Positions 7,256 through 16,512 of a stretch of DNA of 64,000 nucleotides are shown here, piece by piece. Made by a program: the position numbers and the translations under genes. This DNA comes from Bacteriovorax sp. PP10 (GTDB lineage Bacteria; Bdellovibrionota; Bacteriovoracia; Bacteriovoracales; Bacteriovoracaceae). A model generated the notes under the pieces. The model did not search any database and had not been told where the DNA came from. It saw nothing but the letters and a program-made list of their open reading frames with translations. Position 1 is the first letter of the stretch, and each line of letters begins with the position of its first letter. Location: the NCBI RefSeq assembly GCF_035013165.1, contig NZ_JAYGJQ010000001.1:186001-250000 (forward strand), written 5' to 3'.

Positions 7256-8974
7256 TTATTTTTTCGGATTATCTAATACAACTTTATCAACTTTCGCATT
7301 GAAGAGCTTCTCAGCTTCTTTCAATAACGGATTGTTCTTAAATTCTTCTACGCGATCTTGGTGAGTAGCATTCGCCTTATTCTCACGGATTTCAGCTTGA
7401 GTAACAAAATCGTCTTTACCTGTTACTTGCTTCAATTCAAATCTAATATTCTTCTGATCAACACCAAAGTACTCACTCAGGTTATTTAAAACCTTCTGAT
7501 AAACTTCCGGCTCATTTAAATAATCCATGAACACTTGTCCGGCAAAACCAAACCCAAGTTCAATATTCAAATGTCCATTATCAAGAGTCACAGGCGAGAG
7601 TGTATTACCTTGTTCAAGATTCGATGCCGAAGCAGGAGATCTTGATCCCAGGTCATTTAAAAATCCTTCCCATGTCAGGTCGCGATTTTCTGTCACTTTC
7701 TTTTTTTCCTCAACCACAGCTGCAGGAGCGGCGATGATTGGATCAGAAGTAATCACAGCACTTCTCTCACTCGCAAGTTCCGACATCATCGATTCAAGCT
7801 TTTGAGCAACTGTTAATTCTTTTGGTTCTTCTGGTGCAACTTCTTCAGGAGCAGGTGCTGCTTCAACTGCTTGAGCAACAGCGGCCGGTGCAGATGATAT
7901 TGCTGAGTGTGTTTGTCCGCCACCTACAATCTTCTGATTGAAGAAGCTACGTCTTAGCGCCACTTTGTACATCAACACTTCAAACGCTTTCTCTGGAACG
8001 ATTGAACTAAAAATCCAAGTCGTCTCACGAGCAATCGTTTCATAAATCCAAATCAGTTCAGCTTCTGAAAGCTCTGATTTCTTTTTTAAATTATTAAACA
8101 ATTCATCAAGCAGTGAGCTTGCAATATTCTTTGCTGGAACATTTTCAAAAAGTAGTCTCGAATAGATACTACTTAATTCAGTTGTATTCCCAGTATAAAT
8201 GGCACTCGCAATCGCTGTGATTGTTTTAGGCCCGGCAACACCAAGAGATGTTGTCAGTGTTTCTTCTAATACATTATTTTCATCAGAGAAAGTTAAAACC
8301 TGATCTAGTAATGAAAGTGTATCTCTAACAGATCCACGTCCAAGTACAGCAAGCTGATGAATCAATTCATCATTTTCAAATTTGATCCCTTCAACTTTAG
8401 CGATCTCTTTTACGTGAGCTACGAGTGTATCAACCGGAACGTTTCTAAAATCAAAACGCTGACAGCGAGACAATACTGTCCCTAAAAGTTTTTGGGCTTC
8501 AGTTGTCGCGAAAATAAAAACAACGTGAGCAGGTGGTTCTTCTAATGTTTTCAGTAGTGCATTGAATGCGTTCGTAGAAAGCATGTGCACTTCATCGATG
8601 ATATAAACTTTAAATCTTCCAGAAGTCGGAAGGTAGTGAACATTGCCGATCAGTTCACGGATGTTATCAACAGAGTTATTTGAAGCTCCATCGATTTCAA
8701 TCACGTTCATTGAAGTTTCAGTATCGAAGTCCAGACAGGCCTGGCATGTTCCACAAGCATTGATGTCGGCCGTGATGTTTTCACAACGAATCGCTTTTGC
8801 AAAAATTCTCGCCACTGAAGTTTTACCAACTCCGCGAGTTCCGACCATCATGTAAGCATGACCGACTTTATTTTTGGCAATAGCATTCTGAAGTGAGCGA
8901 GTCACATGAGACTGTCCGATCACATCTTGAAACTTTTTAGGACGCCACTTTCGGGCCAAAACTTGGTACGACAT
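7256..8974 (-). CDS. dnaX: DNA polymerase III tau (and probably gamma) subunit
   Basis: 572 residues from the ATG at 8974, which gives the conserved start MSYQVLARKWRPKKF; the frame stays open upstream, but that part runs into the SRP RNA. Walker A is GTRGVGKT (45-52), followed by a Cys-rich zinc site (about 62-77), the DEVH box in YIIDEVHML, and sensor/arginine-finger regions of the clamp-loader ATPase. A Pro/Ala/Glu-rich linker around 380-440 leads to the tau-specific C-terminal domain. An A7G run inside the linker (codon 425) may allow a short gamma form. The gene heads the ybaB-recR-roadblock-mglA run. Confidence 0.95.
   Translation of the reverse strand: MSYQVLARKWRPKKFQDVIGQSHVTRSLQNAIAKNKVGHAYMMVGTRGVGKTSVARIFAKAIRCENITADINACGTCQACLDFDTETSMNVIEIDGASNNSVDNIRELIGNVHYLPTSGRFKVYIIDEVHMLSTNAFNALLKTLEEPPAHVVFIFATTEAQKLLGTVLSRCQRFDFRNVPVDTLVAHVKEIAKVEGIKFENDELIHQLAVLGRGSVRDTLSLLDQVLTFSDENNVLEETLTTSLGVAGPKTITAIASAIYTGNTTELSSIYSRLLFENVPAKNIASSLLDELFNNLKKKSELSEAELIWIYETIARETTWIFSSIVPEKAFEVLMYKVALRRSFFNQKIVGGGQTHSAISSAPAAVAQAVEAAPAPEEVAPEEPKELTVAQKLESMMSELASERSAVITSDPIIAAPAAVVEEKKKVTENRDLTWEGFLNDLGSRSPASASNLEQGNTLSPVTLDNGHLNIELGFGFAGQVFMDYLNEPEVYQKVLNNLSEYFGVDQKNIRFELKQVTGKDDFVTQAEIRENKANATHQDRVEEFKNNPLLKEAEKLFNAKVDKVVLDNPKK
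7700..7707 (-). other. Candidate programmed -1 frameshift site in dnaX
   Basis: On the coding strand the codons read GAA AAA AAG, creating the heptamer A AAA AAG in frame, the same slippery sequence used by E. coli dnaX. A -1 slip adds 15 residues and meets TGA ending at 7653, giving a 440-residue product. Codon 425 lies at the boundary between the ATPase/collar core and the tau tail, close to the E. coli site (about codon 430). GAGG lies directly upstream, nearer than the E. coli stimulator; no convincing downstream hairpin was found. Confidence 0.55.
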
Positions 8975-9066
8975 TTTCTTCCTTAAAACGGCAGAGGAAA
9001 TAGAATTTTTTTCCAGCTTAAAAGGTAATGAATTTAGATGAATTAGTAAATTGAAATACAAGAAGC

Positions 9067-9159
<93 letters not shown>

Positions 9160-9168
9160 ACCGATGGC

Positions 9169-9198
9169 ATCTTAGTAAAATCGAGGGCCTTGTGTCAA
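9169..9198 (-). promoter_or_regulatory. Sigma70-type promoter of the SRP RNA gene
   Basis: On the minus strand a perfect TTGACA (9198-9193) is followed after 18 bases by TAAGAT (9174-9169). The predicted start, six to nine bases on, coincides with the 5' end of the SRP RNA helix near 9160. The same TAAGAT -10 is used ahead of the tRNA cluster at 26221. Confidence 0.75.
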
Positions 9199-9200
9199 GG

Positions 9201-10211
9201 CTATAACTCGGCTTCGAGGAGTTTCATGAACCCAGAAAAATCCTCAACAAATGGCATATGTCCAAGACCGGCCATTGGAATCAACTTTCCCTTTGGAATC
9301 ATTTTTACAACATCGCGCCCTAGTTTAGGATAATCACCTAGTTTCTTTTGATTTTCCGGTGACGCAAACGGTTTTCCCGGAGCTGTTTTATCTCTTTGCC
9401 CCATAATCAGAATCGTCGGCATTTTAAGATTTTTGAATTCATAATAAACCGGCTGAGTATAAATAATATCACTCAACATCACCGAAGTTTTTGCAATCAG
9501 CGCAGCATCCGGGCCTTTCGTCCAACCGATTGGTGGAATCAACATTGGCTCATACTCTTCTTTCCACTTTCCATCGTAGTAGGCCACTTTCTGATAATTG
9601 CGAATCTTGTCAGCATTAGTTGTAAGTTCAGCAGGGTATTGCTCATCAAAAGTTTTATATGGAACAAGAGTTTTGTAGTCTTCTAATCCAATCGCGTTCA
9701 CCAGAATCAATTTTTGAACTCGCTCCGGATACATCAAAGCAAGTCGAGTTGCGAACATCCCACCCATTGAATGACCAACTAAAGTGAAATCAGTAACTCC
9801 TGCTTGAGTTAATAAATCAGCAGTGAATCTTGCTAATAATGGAAATGAATATTGAAAATGTTCAGGCTTAGTTGATTTACCAAATCCAATTTGATCTGGA
9901 ACAATAACTCTATAACCTAAAGCTTGAAGCTCTTTCATAATCGGAGCAAAGTAATAACCTGAAAAGTTTTTACCATGTAACATAACAATTGTTTTCTTCG
10001 CTGGTCCTATAGGTTTTATATCCATATAGGCCATCTGAAGTTTTTGTCCTTGTCCTTCAAAAGTGTAATAACTTACTGGATAGGGATATTCATAACCTGT
10101 TAATACAGAATCAAATCCTTCAGTTTTTTTCGGAACTTCAGTAGATGTTTTTTGGTTAGATGCACACGCAGTTGTAAGAAGCAACGCTAGCATACACACA
10201 ATCTTTTTCAT
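9201..10211 (-). CDS. Alpha/beta-hydrolase lipoprotein
   Basis: 336 residues. A lipoprotein signal ends in LLTTAC (Cys 16). The hydrolase fold is clear: HGKNFSGYYF (oxyanion region), the nucleophile elbow LVGHSMGGMFATRLAL, and a C-terminal GLGHMPFVEDF carrying the catalytic His; the acid is likely Asp in MGQRDKTAP. It resembles proline iminopeptidase/epoxide hydrolase-like family members, but the substrate cannot be told. It is probably anchored in the envelope. An AAGGAG precedes the ATG. It ends just before the SRP promoter and is divergent from the HAD gene. Confidence 0.85.
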   Translation of the reverse strand: MKKIVCMLALLLTTACASNQKTSTEVPKKTEGFDSVLTGYEYPYPVSYYTFEGQGQKLQMAYMDIKPIGPAKKTIVMLHGKNFSGYYFAPIMKELQALGYRVIVPDQIGFGKSTKPEHFQYSFPLLARFTADLLTQAGVTDFTLVGHSMGGMFATRLALMYPERVQKLILVNAIGLEDYKTLVPYKTFDEQYPAELTTNADKIRNYQKVAYYDGKWKEEYEPMLIPPIGWTKGPDAALIAKTSVMLSDIIYTQPVYYEFKNLKMPTILIMGQRDKTAPGKPFASPENQKKLGDYPKLGRDVVKMIPKGKLIPMAGLGHMPFVEDFSGFMKLLEAEL

Positions 10212-10327
10212 TGTTTCTCCTTGAGGAATTTTAAAGAACTAATCAATTATGTATGCAGACAATTTCGTGTCAATCGAATATCATTAAAAAGCATAGGGCA
10301 CCTTTTTGTAATCGGAGTTTTTTCCCA

Positions 10328-11011
10328 ATGAAATATAATCTTTTCCTTTTTGACCTTGATGACACACTTCTAGATTTCCAAGCTTCAGAGAAATTATGTT
10401 TTAATGAAACATTTATTAATTTTGGAATCAAAGATTTACTTGAAGATATTCACAAGACTTACAAAGTAGAAAATAATCTTTTATGGAAACAACTTGAAAG
10501 AGGTGAAGTCGACAAAGACTTCTTAAAAGTAGAACGTTTTAAAAGAACTCTTGATCGTCACAAAATTGAAATTCCTCCTCACAAAATGGCCGAATTTTAT
10601 CTTGAGCAGCTTCCAAAACATGTTGTGCTTTTAGATGGTGCCATCGATGCTTTAAGCCACTTAAAACAATTTGGTGAAGTTGGTGTGATCACTAACGGGA
10701 TTGAATTTGTTCAAAGAGAGCGAATCAAAAACTCTGAATTAAAATTTCTTATCGACTTTATTGCTGTATCTGAAGAGTGTGGATTTGCAAAACCGGATGT
10801 ACGCTTCTTTGAGTACACTGTGAAAAAAGCTAAGCAATTTAAGAAAGAATCAACAATTGTAATCGGGGATAGACTAGACGCTGACATTTTAGGCGCCAAT
10901 CAATTTGGTATTGATTCTTGTTGGTACAATCAACATAAAGCTGAGAACACATCGACTGCGAAACCAACTTTTATGGTTAATAATTTATTAAGTTTAAAAA
11001 GTATTTTTTAA
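10328..11011 (+). CDS. HAD-family phosphatase of the YjjG/YfnB nucleotidase type
   Basis: 227 residues from the ATG at 10328, which has CGGAG upstream and starts directly before the first HAD motif FLFDLDDTLLDF (the longer frame beginning at 10253 adds an unlikely basic, Cys-containing leader). Motif II is VITNGIE, motif III has KPDVRFF, and motif IV is IGDRLDADILGA. The helical cap follows motif I. YjjG-type enzymes dephosphorylate pyrimidine nucleoside monophosphates, including damaged ones, as house-cleaning phosphatases. The stop overlaps the convergent gene by four bases. Confidence 0.85.
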   Translation: MKYNLFLFDLDDTLLDFQASEKLCFNETFINFGIKDLLEDIHKTYKVENNLLWKQLERGEVDKDFLKVERFKRTLDRHKIEIPPHKMAEFYLEQLPKHVVLLDGAIDALSHLKQFGEVGVITNGIEFVQRERIKNSELKFLIDFIAVSEECGFAKPDVRFFEYTVKKAKQFKKESTIVIGDRLDADILGANQFGIDSCWYNQHKAENTSTAKPTFMVNNLLSLKSIF

Positions 11012-12063
11012 AGTAATTTTTCGCAAGGAGTGTTTGCCACTTGAGCCTTAATCTCATTGATTTTGGCACGACATATTCTCTCGCCCTCAGTAGCGCAAAA
11101 ACCGATCTCACTATTTCTAAAAATCAATGAGTGTTCTTTTAAAAGAGATAGAAAGTTCTCACCTTGTTTTGCTGCTTGCATGGCCTTACCAACCATTGCA
11201 CTACATTTCTCGATGGCATAACTTGTAAAAAAAGCGGACTCTGGCTTAAGTTTACTCTTGAGAACATTGGCAGGAACCATATCTTCTCTTTTCACCCAAC
11301 CTAAATCCATTATTTTTACGGCGTTTCCACTAAATACAAATTTCTTTGTTTTATAATCAAATTCTTGTTGTCTGTTAAACCATACTTTATCTTTTTTATT
11401 TTCATTTTTAAAAACAGGTGGAGTGTAATTTTCTATAATTTTTTTCAATTGGCTCGTTTCATAAACGGGAATAGTACTCTTTTCTGTATACCAATAAGCA
11501 CTCTCCATTACAGATCCATATTTTTCATTAATTTCAGAGCGATCAAAGGAAGGTGTTTGATAAAATAAATCTTTCTCATTCTTTTTTCTGTCTGAACTCT
11601 CTTCCTTTGGTCTGCAGTTTTGATCAATATTTTTACAAACCACAGATGCTAGTCCTTTATCTTCTTTTGCAGAGACCTGAATTTGTATCGCATCTCCCTT
11701 AATAGGCGCTGCGATTATTGGAGAAGAAAGGACGACATCATTAACAACCAGAGACATTTCTTCGTTAACATTTTCACTTGTTAATTTTTCTATCCAGCAA
11801 GCACCATTTTGTGTGAGTTTTATACTTATAATCTCAGCTCCATAACTTGCACTATCAACACCAATCACCACTTTACTAGAATCGTTTAATTTCTTTTCGC
11901 CATCGTTCACATCTTTTAATTGCACACATGATTTTTCACCTTTTTTACAATTAAAATAAGCGACAACAGAATTCTTTTGAATGGCTAGCTTCTTTCCACA
12001 ATCTTTTGCAAACAAAACCGATGTTGATGTTAATACCAATAAAGCGATTAGATATTTAGTCAT
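11008..12063 (-). CDS. Secreted protein of unknown function
   Basis: 351 residues with a signal peptide cut near VLFA-KD. The mature protein has about a dozen cysteines, many in pairs (NCKKGEKSC in the N-terminal part; GFCATEGERIC near the end), consistent with periplasmic disulfides. The central part holds an aromatic stretch with AYWYTEKS and VWFNRQQEF. No family is recognised. It lies 11 bases after tadA, so it is probably co-transcribed with the pilZ-like and tadA genes, though no functional tie is evident. Confidence 0.7.
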   Translation of the reverse strand: MTKYLIALLVLTSTSVLFAKDCGKKLAIQKNSVVAYFNCKKGEKSCVQLKDVNDGEKKLNDSSKVVIGVDSASYGAEIISIKLTQNGACWIEKLTSENVNEEMSLVVNDVVLSSPIIAAPIKGDAIQIQVSAKEDKGLASVVCKNIDQNCRPKEESSDRKKNEKDLFYQTPSFDRSEINEKYGSVMESAYWYTEKSTIPVYETSQLKKIIENYTPPVFKNENKKDKVWFNRQQEFDYKTKKFVFSGNAVKIMDLGWVKREDMVPANVLKSKLKPESAFFTSYAIEKCSAMVGKAMQAAKQGENFLSLLKEHSLIFRNSEIGFCATEGERICRAKINEIKAQVANTPCEKLL

Positions 12064-12074
12064 GCGGGCCTCAA

Positions 12075-12557
12075 TTAATTTTTAGAATATCCGGTGCGTT
12101 TTTCTTTAAAAAAAGTTGAAAGAAGTCTCGAGCACTCAAAGTGACGAAGTCCACCCGTTACAGGAAAGCTGTGATTTAATTTCTGATCTTTATAGAAGTT
12201 ATAATTCAAACTCAGTGCGCCACCTTTCGTGTCGTAGGCCCCAAAATACAAATGCCCAATTCGCGCTTGAATCAAAGCACTCAAACACATCGGACACGGT
12301 TCAAGCGTCACATAGATAGAACAATCCAGAAGTCTCCAGTTGCCCAACTTCTTAGCTGCATCAGTAATCGCCAAAATCTCAGCATGCCCACAAGGATTGT
12401 GAACTTTCTCTTTTTGGTTATGAGCATGCGATATGATCGCACCATCCGCATTCGCGATAACTGCCCCTATAGGAACTTCATCTTCACGATAAGCTTTGTG
12501 AGCTTCTTTCAAAGCTTCATCCATTAACCATAAATGATCTGACATTTTTTTAGACAT
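12075..12557 (-). CDS. tadA: tRNA-specific adenosine deaminase TadA
   Basis: 160 residues from the ATG at 12557; a start at 12545 (MSDHLW) is also possible. The zinc-deaminase signature is present: CGHAEI (His ligand and catalytic Glu) and PCPMC (two Cys ligands). TadA converts A34 to inosine in tRNA-Arg(ACG), and exactly such a tRNA gene with an ACG anticodon is present at 25858 in this window. The residues before HAE read NPCG instead of the common NPTA. The start overlaps the end of the pilZ-like gene, implying coupling. Confidence 0.93.
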   Translation of the reverse strand: MSKKMSDHLWLMDEALKEAHKAYREDEVPIGAVIANADGAIISHAHNQKEKVHNPCGHAEILAITDAAKKLGNWRLLDCSIYVTLEPCPMCLSALIQARIGHLYFGAYDTKGGALSLNYNFYKDQKLNHSFPVTGGLRHFECSRLLSTFFKEKRTGYSKN

Positions 12558-13269
12558 GAGCAAACTTCATTTTACGCTTACTATGTTTCTGCTTTTTCCA
12601 CAAACGCTCAAGCGCAATGTAGCGTTTCTTATTACTCTTACTATCAAACTTAAACTGAACACCATAGATGAGAGGACGTCCGATCACATCGCGTCTCTTA
12701 CTCATGACAATTCCTCTTAATAAGACATTGTCTTCATCAAGAGCTGCGTTCACAATAATTTCTTCACCAAGTTTTATCTCTTCAAACATGGCAACACATC
12801 CTGCCTGGCGCCTTAGATCTGTTAATCTGGCAGAAAAATCATGTTCGCCTGACTTAACAGAAATCTTTAAATCGTCACGGTATCTAAAGTCATACTCCCA
12901 CCAACTAATCTGCGGATAATAAATCGGAGATGAAAGGAGATACATCTTTATAATTAAAAGTAGTGACGAAATTAAATAGAGGATACCAATATGCTCATTG
13001 TCTAAGACATAGAACTGTTCATAAATTTTAAAGAGAAGGTATACAAATAATAATGCTGAGAAAGTCCAATACGTGTAATAACGATGCTTAATAGTTTTAT
13101 AGTAAGGTTTTGCTAACCAAAGAAAGAACGCCAATCTTAACCCAATCCTAAACTTTGGGTTATCCACAAACTCCGTCATGATCGCAAGATGGATTAAAAA
13201 GAAAAAAGCGCGCATCAAAAACTTGATCGTTTTAGTCTCTGATTTAAACGTTTGTTCTATAGTTTCCAT
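12550..13269 (-). CDS. Membrane protein with a C-terminal PilZ-like domain
   Basis: 239 residues. Four hydrophobic segments span roughly residues 18-125. After them comes a beta-rich cytoplasmic domain starting at RYRDDLKISV, with TDLRRQAGCVAMFEE and GVQFKF, which has the layout of PilZ (RxxxR then D/NxSxxG). The second motif is degenerate (DLRRQAG lacks the Ser), so cyclic-di-GMP binding is uncertain. A basic tail ends the protein. It is first in a probable operon with tadA. The PilZ call is by pattern only. Confidence 0.6.
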   Translation of the reverse strand: METIEQTFKSETKTIKFLMRAFFFLIHLAIMTEFVDNPKFRIGLRLAFFLWLAKPYYKTIKHRYYTYWTFSALLFVYLLFKIYEQFYVLDNEHIGILYLISSLLLIIKMYLLSSPIYYPQISWWEYDFRYRDDLKISVKSGEHDFSARLTDLRRQAGCVAMFEEIKLGEEIIVNAALDEDNVLLRGIVMSKRRDVIGRPLIYGVQFKFDSKSNKKRYIALERLWKKQKHSKRKMKFAHV

Positions 13270-13429
13270 TTTCTCTGCTTATTATGAGGATGATCCTAAT
13301 CACTATTATGACGCGTTTTGATTTTTTTTAAAGGTCTTAACCAAAAATTAATACACAAACACAATAAAGTCTGAGTAAACTATTTCGTACATACATTTTT
13401 TCAATATTAACTATTATTAAGGATGAACA

Positions 13430-14509
13430 ATGAAAAAAATGATTACTCTAGTTGCTGTTGCAGCTATCTCTACAAGCGCTTCTGCTTTTGACTACAAGTT
13501 TAATCTTGAAGGCCGTGCTGATTTCATTAGCTCGAACACAAAGACAACTGCTCAAGCTGGAACAACTACTGAAGCTAAGCAAAATGGTTTCTTATCAAAC
13601 CTTATTCGCTTAAACATGATGGGTAACATTAACGACACTCTTTCATACAGAATGCGTTACCGTTTCAACAAAGAATACACAAATACAACTAGAGATGATT
13701 CAACAACAGATCTAGATTATTTATATATTGACCATAAGAATGCATTCTTCACAACTCGTTTTGGTAAAACAAACTGGGCTGAAGCATACGGACGTGAGTC
13801 TTTCATTTCTTCTACTGACCTATTCCTAGCAACAGATGCATACACAGCTTACAATAATAACATCGGTAACTACCGTTTTGGTGTTTCAGGAACTTATACT
13901 TTCCTAGACACTCATAAGTTAACTCTTGCTATCTCTAACCCAAACAAAACAGCAACAGATACAACTGGTGAAACAAAGAACACATCTCTTGCATACGCTG
14001 CTCATTACTCTTCAGTAATGTTTGATAAAATGTTCCAACCAACTCTATCTTACACTTTAGCTGCTCAAGATGGTGATGCACAAGCTGCAACTCCAACTAC
14101 AAAAGGTGACTATACAATGATGGCCGCTGGTTTCAGATCAGAAGTTGTTGGACTAGTTATCGATGCAGACTGGAAACAATTCAAAAAAGAAAAAAGAACT
14201 ACAACTGGTGCAACAAGCGCAGACGATAAAACTACGTCAATCTTCGCTAACGTTTCTTACGCTATCAATGAGTTCTCTCCATTCGTTCAATACGCTAACG
14301 ATAAATTCTCTGATGACCTAACTGCAAACACTGCTGAATACAAAAAGAATACAATTGTTGGTGGTGTTATGTATAAGCCATTCAATGATGTTAACTTCCG
14401 TTACCACCTAGCTTACTCTTTCAGCAAACAAAAGTTTGATGATGTAACAGCTACAAACAAAGAAGTTAAAGACAACAGAATTATTTTCGGTATCAAAGCT
14501 GACATCTAA
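13430..14509 (+). CDS. Outer-membrane beta-barrel (porin-like) protein
   Basis: 359 residues with a signal peptide cut after SASA. The mature chain alternates hydrophobic and polar residues in many short strands rich in Tyr, Thr and Asn, and ends in a hydrophobic strand (RIIFGIKADI), as expected of a barrel. AAGGA precedes the start, and a strong terminator follows at 14541, so it is its own transcription unit. The simple, highly biased codon use suggests strong expression. Substrate unknown; the next gene is pstS, but the pair is split by the terminator. Confidence 0.75.
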   Translation: MKKMITLVAVAAISTSASAFDYKFNLEGRADFISSNTKTTAQAGTTTEAKQNGFLSNLIRLNMMGNINDTLSYRMRYRFNKEYTNTTRDDSTTDLDYLYIDHKNAFFTTRFGKTNWAEAYGRESFISSTDLFLATDAYTAYNNNIGNYRFGVSGTYTFLDTHKLTLAISNPNKTATDTTGETKNTSLAYAAHYSSVMFDKMFQPTLSYTLAAQDGDAQAATPTTKGDYTMMAAGFRSEVVGLVIDADWKQFKKEKRTTTGATSADDKTTSIFANVSYAINEFSPFVQYANDKFSDDLTANTAEYKKNTIVGGVMYKPFNDVNFRYHLAYSFSKQKFDDVTATNKEVKDNRIIFGIKADI

Positions 14510-14540
14510 TTCGTTAACTAAAATTAACTAATTATAAAGA

Positions 14541-14567
14541 AGGGCTCCGCAAGGGGCCCTTTTTTTA
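14541..14567 (+). terminator. Intrinsic terminator after the porin-like gene
   Basis: AGGGCTCC and GGGGCCCT form an eight-pair stem (one G-U) around a GCAA tetraloop, followed by seven T. Confidence 0.9.
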
Positions 14568-14657
14568 TTCTACCTAACCAAATCCTAACAATACAAATTT
14601 CTTCAAATCACATATAAAATAAGCACAACGATTCTTATATTTAGAGAGAGGTTTTTT

Positions 14658-15647
14658 GTGCTAAAAAATTTATTGATGTTTCTTGCAATTGCTATGTCTT
14701 TTAATGCTGTTGCTGCTCAAAAGGTTAATGGTGCGGGTGCTACATTCCCTTACCCAATTTATTCAAAATGGTTTTCTGAATACCAAAAAACGCACAAAGA
14801 CGTTGAATTCAATTACCAATCAATCGGAAGCGGCGGAGGAATTAAACAAGTCCTGGCACAAACTGTAGACTTCGGTGCTACTGATGCTCCAATGTCAGAC
14901 GACGAACTTAAATCTGCTAAAACTCCAATCAGACACATCCCAACTGTACTTGGTGCAGTAACTGTTGCTTATAATGTTGCTGGCCTTCCTGCTAACTTAA
15001 ACCTTGATGGTGCGACGTTAGCTAACATCTTCTTAGGAACTGTTACAAAATGGAATGATCCAACAATTGCAAAATTAAATCCAAAAGCAAAACTTCCAGC
15101 GACTGACATCCTTGTAGTAAGAAGATCAGATGGATCGGGGACAACTGCAGTATTCACAGAATACCTAGCTAACGTTTCAGCTGATTTCAAAACTAAAGTT
15201 GGTGCTGGTAAAAACGTAAACTGGCCATCAGGAATCGGAGCAAAAGGTAACGAAGGTGTTACAGCAATGGTTGCTCAAACTGACGGAGCAATCGGATACA
15301 CTGAATTAGCTTACGCTATCAACGCACAACTTCACATGGCATCTATGAAAAACGCTAAAGGTGAATTCGTTTCTCCTTCAGTTGCTTCAATCACAGCTGC
15401 TGCAGCTTCTGTTAAGAAATTTGATGGTGACCTAAGAATGTCGATCATTAATGCTGATGCAAAAGGGGCTTACCCAATTTCATCTTTCACATACATCCTT
15501 CTTCCAGAACTTGCTTCTGCTCAAATCACAGCTACAAAAGCTTTCCTTGGTTGGGCGCTTAAAGATGGACAAAAGTTCGCAGCAGAGCTTCACTATGCTC
15601 CACTTCCAAAGAAGATGAGCGAGTCTCTACTTAAAACTTTAAAATAA
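14658..15647 (+). CDS. pstS: Phosphate-binding periplasmic protein PstS
   Basis: 329 residues starting at a GTG. A signal peptide ends near AVAA-Q. The mature protein opens with VNGAGATFPYPIYSKWF, followed by IGSGGGIKQ and the phosphate-binding block RRSDGSGTTAVFTEYL, all typical of PstS. It delivers phosphate to the PstCAB transporter. No pstC, pstA, pstB or phoU lies beside it: a terminator follows and the next gene is convergent. I saw no clear Pho box in the 148 bases upstream, although TATAAA stands at 14613. Confidence 0.95.
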   Translation: MLKNLLMFLAIAMSFNAVAAQKVNGAGATFPYPIYSKWFSEYQKTHKDVEFNYQSIGSGGGIKQVLAQTVDFGATDAPMSDDELKSAKTPIRHIPTVLGAVTVAYNVAGLPANLNLDGATLANIFLGTVTKWNDPTIAKLNPKAKLPATDILVVRRSDGSGTTAVFTEYLANVSADFKTKVGAGKNVNWPSGIGAKGNEGVTAMVAQTDGAIGYTELAYAINAQLHMASMKNAKGEFVSPSVASITAAAASVKKFDGDLRMSIINADAKGAYPISSFTYILLPELASAQITATKAFLGWALKDGQKFAAELHYAPLPKKMSESLLKTLK

Positions 15648-15661
15648 TTTTTAAAAGTACA

Positions 15662-15692
15662 TGGGCCTCTTCGAAAGAAGGGGCCTTTTTTT
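15662..15692. terminator. Terminator between convergent pstS and tauE-like genes
   Basis: GGCCT-CTTC pairs with GAAG-GGGCC around a GAAA tetraloop and is followed by eight T on the plus strand. It sits right at the stop codon of the convergent gene and serves mainly pstS. Confidence 0.85.
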
Positions 15693-16429
15693 TATGAGAA
15701 CCAGATCATCTTCACCATTAACAACAAAACAATAAACGTTAACATTGGTCTGATGATTTTAGCTGCAGCTTTAGAAGCATATGTAGCGCCTATAAAGGCC
15801 CCCACTGCAACACCTAAAGACATTATCCAACCTTCTCTCCAATGAACATATCCATTCAATGCATAAGTCGTTAATGCTGTTCCAGCTGAAAATGTATTTG
15901 CTAGTTTAGAAATCGCCATTGCAGTAAGTAGCGGATAACCAGTTCCTAAAAACAAACTCAGAAACATAAATGTGCCGCCGCCAGGCCCAAAGATTCCATC
16001 ATAAAAGCCACTTAAGATGGCCCCTAAAAAAAAGAATCCTGGATGAGGTTTGATAAAATTCTCACGCTCTTTAAAGAACCTATCTTTCTGGTAAACGATC
16101 CATAAAATAATCGGACACATGACAAGCAACATATAACGAAAGAATTCTTTAGGTACATAAGGGGCCAGTGAACTTCCCAAAAATGATCCAAGCATACAGA
16201 CGACGCAAAAACTTAATCCATCTTTCCATTTCATATGCCCTTTTCTGGAATAGACGATTAGAGCGATAACGGCAGAAATGACTCCGACAACTTTATTCGT
16301 TCCAATCGCGTGAGGTCCTGGAGTAAGAGCAATTGATAAAGTAGGAACTGAAATTAGTCCGCCACCACCGACGACCGAGTCAATTAATCCAGTAAGAAAT
16401 CCCATAAGGGTCAATAAATAATTATCCAT
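15692..16429 (-). CDS. TauE/SafE-family membrane transporter
   Basis: 245 residues, almost wholly hydrophobic, with about eight membrane segments. The two repeated family motifs are visible: GLIDSVVGGGGLISVPTL near the N-terminus and GFYDGIFGPGGGTFMFL in the middle. Members export or import sulfite, sulfoacetate and other organic or sulfur anions across the inner membrane; the substrate cannot be read here. It is single, divergent from the moxR operon with 83 AT-rich bases between them. Confidence 0.88.
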   Translation of the reverse strand: MDNYLLTLMGFLTGLIDSVVGGGGLISVPTLSIALTPGPHAIGTNKVVGVISAVIALIVYSRKGHMKWKDGLSFCVVCMLGSFLGSSLAPYVPKEFFRYMLLVMCPIILWIVYQKDRFFKERENFIKPHPGFFFLGAILSGFYDGIFGPGGGTFMFLSLFLGTGYPLLTAMAISKLANTFSAGTALTTYALNGYVHWREGWIMSLGVAVGAFIGATYASKAAAKIIRPMLTFIVLLLMVKMIWFS

Positions 16430-16512
16430 ATCACCAATCTAAATTGATATATTTCATAATTCAATTAGCATTATAGATAGTCCTCAAAATAATCTACAGA
16501 TCGAGTTAAAAA

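Noticed and set aside
14568-14657. Possible Pho box upstream of pstS
   Set aside because: No two CTGTCAT-like direct repeats with correct spacing could be found.
16441-16466. AATTGA...TCAATT inverted repeat between the TauE-type gene and moxR
   Set aside because: Short and AT-rich in AT-rich DNA; easily due to chance.
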